DNA of 64,000 nt, taken from contig CP075497.1 in the NCBI GenBank assembly GCA_021613535.1, positions 7,750,001-7,814,000 on the forward strand, read 5' to 3'. Positions 45,111 to 56,008 of the stretch are shown here, piece after piece. The translations under genes were made by a program, and so were the position numbers. The notes under the pieces were generated by a model that made no database searches, had not been told where the DNA came from, and saw only the letters and a program-made list of their open reading frames with translations. Every line of letters starts with the position of its first letter. Within the stretch, counting starts at the first letter, position 1. Source of the DNA: Adineta vaga. Taxonomy: Eukaryota > Rotifera.

Positions 45111-46332
45111 CTACGAAAAAAACGACTTTTTATAACTGCTGTTTTTTTTCTGAAAGTATTTTTAGTTCTTACTTAAACAATAAACGTGAAATAAAAGAAA
45201 ACGATTCTTTTCTTTTGTTATCGATGTAAAAAAATCATTTTATTCCGTCTGTCCATGAATAATAAAATATTTTCGGCAAGATAACCGTCGTATTTTTTTA
45301 TTTCGTTCTTCCAGAATAGTCCACATCAGTACAGACTGGTGTATTGCTTTTTTCGAATGTATCTTCACTCTTTACAATCGGCGGATCATCATTACGCGCC
45401 CTAGTGAGAAGCACATGTCCGTAAGCTGTCAATCTATTCTATAACAGAATGGAAACGTATTTTATCGATAATGCAATTGTTTTGAACTTTTTATATTCGA
45501 GTTAAATAATGATGTATTAGGTCGAACAAAATATGTAGAAGGTCACAGATGTAAACTTGAGTTTGTTCGAGTTAAATAATTACAAATTTAGAGCAAATCG
45601 GTAAGTTCTATCGGTTAGATCAATAGAAGACATCTGCACTTGACAATTAGTTCTCTCGTATATATTGATTGTTTGATTCTTAATCAATAGAATACATTGA
45701 ACAATATTTGTCTGAGTCATGTATTAAAGTATGTTAAAACGGTAAAAAAAGAATGAAGGCTATTTCATTGACACAAATGTCATCAATGATTGTAGACAGA
45801 GTAGCTTATCCTTCATTTCTTGATCAAGACGTCTATGACAAAAACGACACTGACTATTGTATTTATATTACCACGTCAATAGACTATGTTGTCAATGAAT
45901 ACTATTCTCTTCATTAAGAAAGATAAATCTTCGACAAACAGTAGAAGATACTGTTCATATTTGTGATACGAATTCAATGAATAAACAAAAGATCAAATAC
46001 TCTCCTTCTCTTCCTTCTCATTTCGGGACAAATCATTTACAATTAGATAATATTCACAATTTATTAGTTCAAGAAGCTATTTTTACAAATTTTCATGCAT
46101 TATATTCAGTCTTGGTAGAAACCAACCTTCAATTTTTCTACATAAGAACTATATCATACACATCAACGACACATATTTGAGTAACTAATATAGAAAGGAA
46201 CAAGTGATAAGCCATATCTCATACACATAGTGTAGTTGTAATTTTGAAGAAGTCAAGAAAAAATAAAATAAAAGTATGTTGTTTCTAGTCCATATAACCG
46301 AACACCGGTGAGATAAAGCTTAATTATGGATG
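45111..46332. other. Intergenic region with exon-like fragments
   Basis: Spacer between the formamidase-like gene and LIM copy B. On the minus strand at about 45306-45440 a splice-acceptor-like ttatag precedes a frame reading NRLTAYGHVLLTRARNDDPP and continuing to TDVDYSGRTK before a stop, like a terminal exon without its gene. On the plus strand at 45977-46112 a frame MNKQKIKYSPSLPSHFGTNH runs into a gtagaa donor-like site. Neither has a supported partner exon. Confidence 0.35.
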
Positions 46333-47409
46333 TTACATTGCTGTTGATAATGTTCCTGATCCTATACCATATCCAACACCTTTCGGACCAAATAATCGTT
46401 GATAACAATCTACAAATAATCACATAATAAAGAAGTAGACAAAGAAATCAATAATATCATTGTCAAAAAAGCAAACATACTGTTATCATAGAGTTCTCCT
46501 TCGTGTTCTGAATATCGAGCAGCATTAATACTCTTCTTACAATGAGCACACGTATAACATCGTTTATGAAATGACTAGAAATGTAAAAGAAGAGAAAATA
46601 AGGATTGTGAAGAAGGTATGGATGTTACTTTTCCAGCAGCTTTAACTTCTTCAGCTGAATAAACAGCTTTGGAACATCGTGGACAGATATGTCCAGCTCC
46701 TGATTTTAATCGAAATGATGATCCGTTTGTTAGGTTGACTGATGACGGTCGTTGGATCGTTAATGGTGCTTGTTTCGTTGTTACACCACCAATATATGTG
46801 ACACTGTTCATTTGAGAATTACTATAACGTGAATCATCATCGGATGATGTACGAGATGGTGACGATCCTGTTGATGTTTTTCGTTGAAGACGGTGGCCAT
46901 CGACATCAGTTATTCCTGTATTTAAAGTAATTCCCATACGACTTAAACTTGGACTACTTGGTGGTGTCTCTAAATTTGTTGATAATGTTGTTCCAAGACC
47001 TCGACCAACTACAAAACATATTCATGTAGATCTATTCACATATAAAATCATTAATGTCACTCACCTCCATGTGGACCAAATTGTCGACGATAACATCCAG
47101 TACAATAGATCTTCTTATCATGTTCATTTACATTTCCTGAATTCAATAATGTATTACACGAAGCTAGATGGAAAAAGAATAGAGAGAGAGAGAGAGTGAG
47201 TGAGAGCAAGTAGTGATAGAAGACATACAGCATTTGAGACAAAGTTTGTGATATTTTTGTCCAGCACCGATGACTTCTTCAGCTGGAAAGACAGCTTTTT
47301 GACAAAGAGCACAAGATGGTGCAGAGACTGTTGATCGCCATTGTGCAGGTTTATAGCCACTTTTAAGATCCCAATTAAGTGTTCTCAAACCACTTTTATT
47401 TAAGCTCAT
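46333..47409 (-). CDS. Two-LIM-domain protein (CRP/muscle LIM type), copy B
   Basis: Inverted paralog of the LIM gene at 42335-43911. It starts MSLNKSGLRTLNWDLKSGYK at 47409 and ends GTLSTAM at 46333. Both LIM domains and their zinc ligands are intact and nearly identical to copy A. The linker between them differs (it contains GITLNTGITDVDGHRLQRKT in B). An acceptor-like tttaatag sits just before the ATG, and a possible leader exon with a gtgagt donor lies near 47485, so B probably has a spliced 5' leader. Whether it also has the N-terminal extension of copy A cannot be decided. Exon-intron structure is the same as in A. Confidence 0.87.
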
Positions 47410-48702
47410 ATTCTATTAAATAAAAAGTAATAATGATTGTTCTGTTTAACAAAGGAAAGATTTATGTACAATGACTACTCACGTTATGTCAAGAAGAAAC
47501 AAAAGGAAATGTTTATTATTCTGGACTGAATAGAGAATGACCGTTGCGACTAATGCAAGGCAGCGAGAAAAAGTGTGAATGCGGATCTATCGTTGGAGAA
47601 CATGTTCTTTTTCTCTTTCTTTTTCTCTTCCGTTCTTGTTCAATGTCATCTATTTCTTTCTCTTCATTTCTAGACGGACATTTAGGGAAAAATGATGATG
47701 ATGATGATGATGATGAAGAAAAAGAAGAAGAAAATCGATGAATGCAATAGGAAATGCACAAGAGAAGCAAGAAAGAAAATTACGATCGACATATCATTAT
47801 TCAACCATGACAAATAGATTGATACTAACAAAAAGAGACTTTCAAGGAAAGAAAAGAGACTTTTTCATCGTAGATGAGCAAACATGATCGAATTATGATT
47901 ATAAACTTATGAAAAAAAAACCCGTCATGATCTAATAAATGATCAGATTATCTCACGTATTCGAAATGAATGAAAATAAATGAAATAATTTTCATATATT
48001 CACTTATAAAAGTGATATTTTCTCGTTGAATGTATTAACATGTAATACTATGTTCATACATTTGATCTTTGCCTCAACACATTCAGTATGTTGAAGTCGA
48101 CTCTATTATTATACAGACACATTAAAAGAAAAGAAGCTCTAAACAAACAGTCATCTCCATAGTAAGGTAGAGATTATAGATTCATCACTCTTTTCGCTTT
48201 TTCTCTCAAAAGAAACAAAAGACAAGAAAGGTTAAAAGCTATACGGTAACTACTAAAATTGACAACATCACAACGTATTGTTTTATGTATCTTCTCTTAA
48301 GTCAGTTATCATTCAATCAAAAGGAGAAACTATTCGTCTTATAAATAGTCTATCATACAAAAGAGAAACAATTGTTTCTTTCTTTTTATCGATGAACAAG
48401 AAGAATAGAAACAATATATTGTATTGTCTTTTATTTATCAATAAAACAAAAACAAAGAAAGTATCATTGAACTGTCGAAAAAAAATCAATTAAACAAAAT
48501 TATTGCTTAATTTCTGGAAAGTCTAAATATTCCTTCATAACATGTCGAATACTTTCAGTAATACATGATTTTCAATATCTGAATTTCTTCTCATCTAAGT
48601 CACATAGTACTGATATTCGAATAGAGATAATAAGATAAAAGATATAAAGTTACATGATATACACAGATAGACACATACTTCGTACACAAACATTTGCACA
48701 TA
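47410..48702. other. Intergenic region with leader exon and GAT microsatellite
   Basis: Space between divergent LIM copy B and the GH32 gene. It holds a likely 5' leader exon of copy B near 47485-47530 and a (gat)n-like run at about 47691-47716 next to a GAA-rich stretch. The frames reading poly-Asp or poly-Ser through it (47516-47770) are microsatellite artefacts. Otherwise nothing recognised. Confidence 0.35.
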
Positions 48703-50546
48703 ATGTTTTTCTTTATGTCTATAATTGTTATGGTTGGAGTTACTTTTGCTGATGATCCACTACGACCACAATACCATATAATGCCATTACAAGATTGGCT
48801 CAATGATCCAAATGGACCTGTCTATTACAATGGTTATTATCATATGTTCTATCAATATTATCCAAATATCACTCCGGCTGATCAAAAGCAATGGGTAAAA
48901 CAAAGCATATCTAACAATGTCTCTTCAATGAGTTAGTTTATAATCTATTTTTATTTTCAAAGGGTCATTGTTATAGTAAAGATATGGTTCATTGGATTCA
49001 TTTACCAGTTGCACTTATTCCTGATCAACCTTATGATATTAATGGCATATGGACTGGAAGTACTACACTTGTTAATGGTATTCCTGTGATTATATATACC
49101 GGTATAACAGATATACATAAAGAAGTTCAATGTCAAGCACGACCAACTAATTTATCTGATCCAACATTAACAAATTGGACGAAATCGTTTTTGAATCCTC
49201 TCATCACAAATCCTGATGGACGTGATCCATCAACAGCATTTCAAGATGATCAAAATAATCATTATTTAATATACGGTTATGGTACCACTGATTTAGGTGG
49301 ACAAGCTGTATTATTTATTTCAAAAGATTTTCTAAATTGGACATATTTACATCCATTACATCATAATCATTATGATACATTTTGGGAATGTCCTGATATA
49401 TTTAATATATCTCATCATGTTGTATTAAAAGCATCTCTAATGGGTCATGATTTTTGGACAATTGGATATATTGATCCAGTTAAACTTATTTTCCTACCAT
49501 TTAATCATGATCTTGGCGAATTTACTCAATTGATTGATAATGGAAAATTCTATGCTTCAAAAACGTTTTATGATCCAATTCATAATGAACAGATTATTGT
49601 AGGTTGGGCAGCAGAAGATGATAATCAAAGTGAACAACGTGGTTGGCAAGGTTTATTAACACTTCCTCGAGCAATTTTTCTTTCTAATGATGGTTTAGAA
49701 TTACGTACACGTCCGATTGAAGCCTTGAAATCATTACGTGATCCGAATAGTCATCGACAATATCAAGATGTTACATTAGGAACAGAAATGTCTTTTGAAT
49801 TAATACCAAATCTGAATGGTAATCAAATTGAAGTACTTATCAATTGGCAATTTCCGATGAAACAAGTATGAAATTGATTAATTTTGTTTATATTTTCTTG
49901 TCTTTTTCAGAATTTAGATTTTGGATTAATAGTTCTTTCTACTTTGGATGGAACACAACGAACAAGTATTGGTATTTCGACATCAACAAATACAAGTGTG
50001 ATGATTAATTGGGATTTACCTGGATGGGATTACTTTAGTGTTCCAAATATAAATCGTTGGTTAGATTGTCAATTTGCTTGTAATCAAGATAATCGATGTC
50101 AAGCATGGACATATGATGCAGGTCGACAATTGAGTGATAATTGTTTTCTTAAATCAGGCATACCATTAAAAAATGGTAATTGGTTATGTGTATCAGGTGT
50201 GAAACAACAAATGAATAATCAACAACAACCTATTTGGATTTATATGGATCGAGTTTTATCACAAAGAAATCCGGAAGCTGCACACTCACCATATCATGAT
50301 GTAATTTGGATGGAACCATCCATTGTAAATAGTCTATTCACACTTGAATTAGAGATATTTATTGATCATTCTGTGATTGAAATCTTCGAACCACAAAATG
50401 GACGTGTCGCTATTACAGGACGTGTTTATCCCGAAGAACAAACGGCAAAAAATCTAGCTGTTTATGCACGTTTGATTCCAACTACTAATGATAGTATTGT
50501 CATTAAAACATTAGATTTTTGGAGTTTAGACACAATCTGGAATTGA
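48703..50546 (+). CDS. GH32 beta-fructofuranosidase-like enzyme with inserted PAN/apple domain, secreted
   Basis: Three exons (48703-48894, 48963-49865, 49911-50546) give 576 residues with a signal peptide ([17 protein letters not shown]). The GH32 five-bladed propeller has all three acidic boxes: nucleophile in DWLNDPNGP (Asp35), transition-state stabiliser GRDPSTAF (Asp152) and acid/base WECPD (Glu206). [17 protein letters not shown] and [10 protein letters not shown] are also typical. The family cleaves sucrose, inulin or levan. In the C-terminal beta-sandwich ([20 protein letters not shown] is its classic end) about 60 residues around 400-463 form a PAN/apple-like unit with Cys pairs ([27 protein letters not shown]). 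Animals generally lack GH32, so acquisition from microbes followed by intron gain is inferred. Confidence 0.9.
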
Positions 50547-51020
50547 AAATACTCAGATAATTGTATATAAGATTAACTTTTGAAAATTATTTATTAGTAA
50601 ATATCAAACAATATAAAATAAAATAAAATGAATGATAGCTTTATCTTTTCGTTGTTGATATTTTATAAGTTTTTCTGATACAATCATTTATTATTTCAAT
50701 CTGTACAACAAATTGATCATCGTTGATTTGTATATATTCGAAAAATTGTCCTTCATTCTATGGTATTATTCATTAGATTGATTATTCATGAATATTTACT
50801 TTCGAGGATATAATCCGATGATTGTTACTGATTAATTTATTGGTGTACAGAATTACTAAACTATATTTAGATATTCTTCTTATTTTTCATCGCACACCTC
50901 CGTTATTTCGATCCACATGCAAATAACAAATTATGTTATATGATCGAAAGTAAAGATACACATCAAACGAAAGAAAAAAGTATATATATATTATCTTTCT
51001 TTTCAAGGAAATCAACTCTA
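50547..51020. other. Intergenic region, nothing recognised
   Basis: AT-rich spacer with AATAAAA near 50620, probably the 3' end signal of the GH32 gene, and the promoter of the next small gene. Confidence 0.3.
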
Positions 51021-51374
51021 ATGGCATCCAATTCGGATTCACAAGAAGAATTTTTGGATGATTTTGAAAGAAGATATGGGAAAAATGGACAAATTAGTGG
51101 TGAACAGGCATGGAAATTAGCAAAGAAATATTATCGAAAAAAGAAGGCAGAAGAAGAAGATAGTGATGATTGTAAACGAAAAGACAAGAAGAAGGATTGT
51201 CAAAATGATAGTAATGACGATGATAATAGAAAAGATAAAAAGAATAGAAAAAAAGGGCATGATAAAGATTGCTGTCCATGTTCACCTGATCGTAATCGTC
51301 ATCATGGTCATAGAAAGCATAAACATCGAAAACATGGTAGACGTTCTTCACGATCCAGTTCATCTGATTCATAA
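51021..51374 (+). CDS. Small highly charged hypothetical protein
   Basis: Single-exon frame. The ATG at 51021 (MASNSDSQEEFLDDF) is preferred over the in-frame upstream ATG at 50940 because the region between is low complexity. About 117 residues. The first 40 look helical and could be an adapted fold (EEFLDDFERRYGKNGQISGEQAWKLA). The rest is Lys/Asp/Glu-rich, then Cys-Cys-Pro-Cys (DKDCCPCSP), then His/Arg/Lys and Ser repeats. It is likely disordered, possibly nucleic-acid or metal binding. No family recognised; conservation in relatives would decide if it is a gene. Confidence 0.5.
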   Translation: MASNSDSQEEFLDDFERRYGKNGQISGEQAWKLAKKYYRKKKAEEEDSDDCKRKDKKKDCQNDSNDDDNRKDKKNRKKGHDKDCCPCSPDRNRHHGHRKHKHRKHGRRSSRSSSSDS

Positions 51375-51424
51375 AACAGCTTTTTCTTTTCAAACATGTG
51401 TATCTTTTTTATTCAAATAAATTT

Positions 51425-52239
51425 CTACATATCATCAATTGTCCAGATACTTTCTGCTAACTCTTCTAATGTTGCTACTTTAGAAAAATCTTCCGATCGA
51501 TGTTCAATCACATTCTTAAATACATTAAATTCAAACAATAACATAGCTATCATAGCACGTTCAACAAATGGTTTTTCATAAGTTCTATATGCTTTCAGAA
51601 CTGTACTTAAAAGATTTTTATCAAGATCAGAGAGAGTACAATGAAGAGCAACAAATTCATAAACAGGATCACCTACCAATGCATCGCCAAAGTCGATTAA
51701 ACCTGTTATATGCCAATGTTCATCGTTCGAATCAAACTGACCAAAGACATGATCACATGAAATATCAACATGTATGAGAGAAGTAGCTTTTAGATGTTCA
51801 TGAGTTTCTAAATAATCTGGAATTTGTTCAATTAAATGTTCAGGAAGTGTTCTCCAACGATAATGACGTTTTTTACACGTTTTTTCTTGTTTATTTACAA
51901 AGTCAAGAAATTCATTTTGCATTTTAGAAAGTATCGGTTGACTATCAATTGAGGAATAGATAACTTCGGTAATTCTAACCATTTGTATAAATCTTGTTCA
52001 ATTCGAAAACTTCAATCTCCATTACGAAATAAATGAATTTCATAGAATTTAATCACAAATCGACCATCAAGAATAAATACAGGATTAGTTCCAGGTAAAC
52101 CAACTCGAATTTGTTTATTGTCAATCAATAAATCAAAAATTTGATGTTTCTTACATAGGTAATCAATAGCAGGTCGCCAAAATTGTACATTAGTTAATTG
52201 CCGTTCATATGCTTTTACAGAATTGAATTGATATTGCAT
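51425..52239 (-). pseudogene. Broken aminoglycoside-phosphotransferase-like (APH fold) kinase gene
   Basis: The first part (ATG at 52239) reads NVQFWRPAIDYLCKKH, GLPGTNPVFIL and RFVIKFYE, like the N-lobe of APH-type kinases. It hits a TGA at 52012-52014. Beyond it the same frame continues SFRIEQDLYKWLELPKLSIP, and the frame then shifts by one. The C-lobe continues in the other frame with WRTLPEHLI, the catalytic box LIHVDISCDHVFG (usually HxD...N), and LIDFGDALVGDPVYEFVAL, ending at 51425. Between them about 50 residues of the normal lobe junction are absent. No GT-AG intron can repair the stop. The family phosphorylates small molecules such as hygromycin or macrolides in bacteria; the gene looks like a decayed acquisition. 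It may still give a truncated C-terminal protein. Confidence 0.65.
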
Positions 52240-52751
52240 TTGTTAGATTAACTAATATTATCCTATCAAAACCTGTCATCAACAAACCGAAACAAATACT
52301 TTGTTTTTATTTTCTGATTCACATAATATACAATGATTGGTAAAAATAAATGAATCATTCGAAAAATAATATCTTGTAATAATATTTAAAGAAGATAATG
52401 TTCAAGTTATGTATTAGTAGATAAAGTATTGAAAATCATTCTGATATGGAAGATCATACCAGTAAAAACAGACAATCAAACAGTAAGATTTACTTCATTT
52501 TCACATTTAACAATAAATAATCATAAATATGAGCATTACTCTCAAGTAGAATTTGACGTAATATCAAACTATCTGTTTTGAGCGACATCTGGTATGATCA
52601 AACTATGGTTGTACTATTCCTTTCTTATTTTCTGTCAATGAAATAACAATTGAAAGACAGTCATCATCAGTGAATTTGTTTCGTTCTTTTCACTTTTTCA
52701 GAATTAGTGAAAGAAAAGAACATATGATACGATTTAAATAACTATTATAAT
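52240..52751. other. Intergenic region, nothing recognised
   Basis: AT-rich spacer between divergent genes, presumably holding both promoters. No frame, repeat or RNA gene supported. Confidence 0.3.
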
Positions 52752-55439
52752 ATGTATCGTCATTTTCTACTTAATTTAATTCAACAATTTTCATTATTAC
52801 AACAATATCTCATTATTGTATCAATATCTTTGATTTTTGTCTTGATTTTTCATCATTGGTGGTGTATTTTTTTCTTACCTTTAAGTACAATTTTGACGAG
52901 TTTTGCTATTAAACGTTTATCTCGACCTGATCAATCACCCTTCAAATTATCCGGTTATCTTTATAATCTTCTTCTTCGAAAACGTTCAATTACATCGAAT
53001 GAAAACACGGATGCGACATCTCATTCCTATGAAATTTCTATACAAAAAGAATGTGATACATATATTCGAACAATAATTGCACGTTATATATGTGTTTGGT
53101 ATTATCCATTAATATCAACTGATCAAGAATTTCCTGAAGATTTAATGATTATATTCAATATAATTCTTAATCGATTAAATGATCGTTTTAAATCATTGAA
53201 TTCTCATGATATGATTCGTCTTTTGATTAATTTAAAACAAAAACATCTCGAACAATATTTATATGCATTGGATTCCTATGAAAAACAATCGAAACATAAT
53301 CCAAGTAGTAAATCAGTTGTCGAAGAATTCTTTCATTTGATTGGTTTTCATCGATCAATGATTAACAATGATATTCATGCATATTTAAAAGCGTTAGTCG
53401 AATTAGTTTTAACAGATTTAGCACCGGAATCATTTCATATCTATTCTGGTAGTCATACAGGACGAGAATTTCTCACACAACTTGTAGTTAATTGTGTATT
53501 TTTACCTTTATTAAATCAATTTTCTAATCCACAATTGCTTTATTATTTAATTGTTTGTTTATTTGAAAATGAAGAACAAAATCGTAATGATAAAATTGCT
53601 GAACAATCATCCTTGACATCAACAGAATTAATGTCTGCTCATCAAGATGAAGATCAACCGGCAATATTAAGCGAAGTTTTTGATGAACAATCCAATTTGA
53701 ATGATGGACGTCGAATATCACGTTTAGAACGTATTATTTATTCTGTTACAATTATTTCATGTGATACTGCATATAATGCTAGAACAGGTGGTGCTTATAC
53801 GGTTTATATTATGCAAGTAAGATTGAATGAAAAAGAAAGAAAGAAAGAGAGAATGTTAAAATGATGATTTTGTTTTGTTTATAGTGTGAAACGAAATCAC
53901 CATTTGCATCGAATACAATTCATCGATATCTTATTCCGAGACGATTTCGAGAATTTATGCATTTACATAAAAGATTACAACAAAATCATCTTACTAGTCA
54001 TCATTGCTATGGTAAGAAATGTTCTGTTTTAAATTCGAGAATTAATAAAAGATGTAAGTGTTGTTTCCTTTAGATATTAATGAAGTTTTTCAAGGTCTTC
54101 CTCTTCCCATTGATAATATGAATCCAGAAGTAATTCGTCGACGAAAATATATACTCGAACTATACATTCAAGTAGATTGAATTATTTCTTATTGATTTTT
54201 AGAGAAAATTTCCTTTTAGAAACTTATTTCAAATGAAGTTCTCAATTGTTCACATGATGTTTTGGAATTTTTTGCTTATAATTCCGATCCAAATATACAA
54301 TTTGAACCACTACCACCTAGTAAATTACCAGTTCCACGTGTAGATAAAGTAAATAATTGATTTCAATCATATGAATTCAGTTCATTCTTATGCATAATAA
54401 TAGGTTCTTCTAAGAACTTTATCGGATGTGGGAAGTAAATTAAATAATTTATTACCAACAAAACGTGAATTAACTCCCATACGTGAAACATTTCAATTGA
54501 ATATTTCAACAACGTATGAAAATGTAAGTTAATTTAGATTTTCGTTATTTTTTCTTTCTATCATTTATGATTTAGACATCACCTATTACAGAACAATTCA
54601 AATACTTTATTCAACAATCATCTCTACGCTATTCATCCTATTCATTAATATTAAATCCTATTGATTCTGTATTTTTACAATCATTATTAACCCGACCATC
54701 AATCGTTACAGCACATCGCAAAGAAAAAACTCGTAAGAATTTGTTCATCGAAAGTAAATTCATTTTTTTTTGAATTTCCATTAGATTCAAGTATACCATT
54801 AACAGATGCAGTATTGAAATTAGTTCATACATCTTTACATTCTCGTGATGAAATTATTAGTTATGAATCGACTCATCAAATTCTTCGGACAATATTTGGT
54901 CATTTTATTGAAGAGTTCGTATTTTATTTACTTTGATTTTTGTCGTTTAATAATGGTTTTTTAGATTTATAAAAGATCATATCAGTAATTTATTGTCACA
55001 AGAGAAAATTCTTACATATCTTAGTGATATTCGTACGAAAATTCTTTGGCCTGATGAGAATAATCTAACTATTCCATTGAAAGATATGAAAAATCGAGCA
55101 TCGAAAGCGTGTATAAAGAAAATTCCAAGTAAGATATTTACCATCCGATGTTTATCTATATTGTATTGTTTCAATTCAAAGTTTGGCTTCAACGTATCGT
55201 TGGCGTAGAAAATATTCGTCGAATAATTAACAATTTTCTCGATTGTTTAGGTCATGAAGAATTGAATCGGTTCGTTTTTCTTCCAAATCAATGGAAAAAA
55301 AAAGATTTGACTAGTTTTATTCTTTAGACATTTGATTTGTAATTTGTTTGATTTACTTCTGGAACAATTGATACCAAGAATTTCTACAAAAGATTTCCTA
55401 ACAAAATATGTTCATATGCATGCAGGTGTTCGGTCATAA
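52752..55439 (+). CDS. SNX19-like sorting nexin (PXA, PX, nexin-C)
   Basis: About ten exons. The N-terminus has a hydrophobic hairpin (LIIVSISLIFVLIFHHWWCIFFLPL) anchoring it to a membrane. A PXA domain follows (YIRTIIARYICVWYYPLISTDQEFP, MIRLLINLKQKHLEQYL, FLTQLVVNCVFLPLL). The PX domain spans RIIYSVTIISCD, then RRFREFMHLHKRLQ, then FQGLPLP, with the Arg-Arg-Phe core that binds phosphoinositides. A C-terminal nexin region contains LFDLLLEQLIPRISTKDFL and ends at 55439. SNX19 works at endosome-ER contacts and in dense-core vesicle handling. No RGS domain is seen between PXA and PX, which fits SNX19 more than SNX13/14. The exon order is phase consistent, but the small 3' exons near 54780-55330 are approximate. 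Confidence 0.82.
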
Positions 55440-56008
55440 TTGAAACTAATGTCAGATTGAACTAGTCGTTAGTGGTGATTTTCGATTGCTTATTTTTTTT
55501 TTGTAATTTCATAGAGTAAAATGTGATTAATGTATGATTATATATCTTTTTCTCTGTGACAAATAAATTTATTTTCTACATAAGAAAAAAACCAAACAAA
55601 CAAATGACATCAGTGTAACGTCAATCAAGTGTACATATATCTTACGATGTTTTTTTCGTACACATTATATGATAAATCTATGACCGATAAGAATGTTTTT
55701 TTTTCGATCAGTGAGTAAAGCAAACCTTGGTTAGTAAAATACAAAGATAAATTTATGCGTATTTTTTCTTTGTTTGAATACACATTAATGATATGTCATT
55801 TCTATCGATCGATTAAATAAAAAGATTAGTTACAGATACCGATTAATATTCAAGTAGATAAATACGTAAATATTGCAGTTTATTGTAGAGGTTTTTTTTT
55901 GTTTCTTTGAGATATGAATGTAATGAGGTTTGATAAGTACTTATGTAATAAAATGAAGGATTTTGATTGTAGTTTTAGTATATAGAAGAAAAATTATTTC
56001 TCTCTGTT
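55440..56008. other. Intergenic region, nothing recognised
   Basis: AT-rich spacer with an AATAAA near 55562, probably the 3' signal of the SNX19-like gene. No gene supported. Confidence 0.3.

Noticed and set aside
47516-47770. Frames with poly-Asp/Glu or poly-Ser and Arg-Lys runs
   Set aside because: They read through a (gat)n and purine-rich low-complexity stretch upstream of LIM copy B; no domain or splice support.
51094-51420. Two overlapping frames in and opposite to the charged small protein
   Set aside because: Shadow frames of a repetitive Lys/Asp/His coding sequence.
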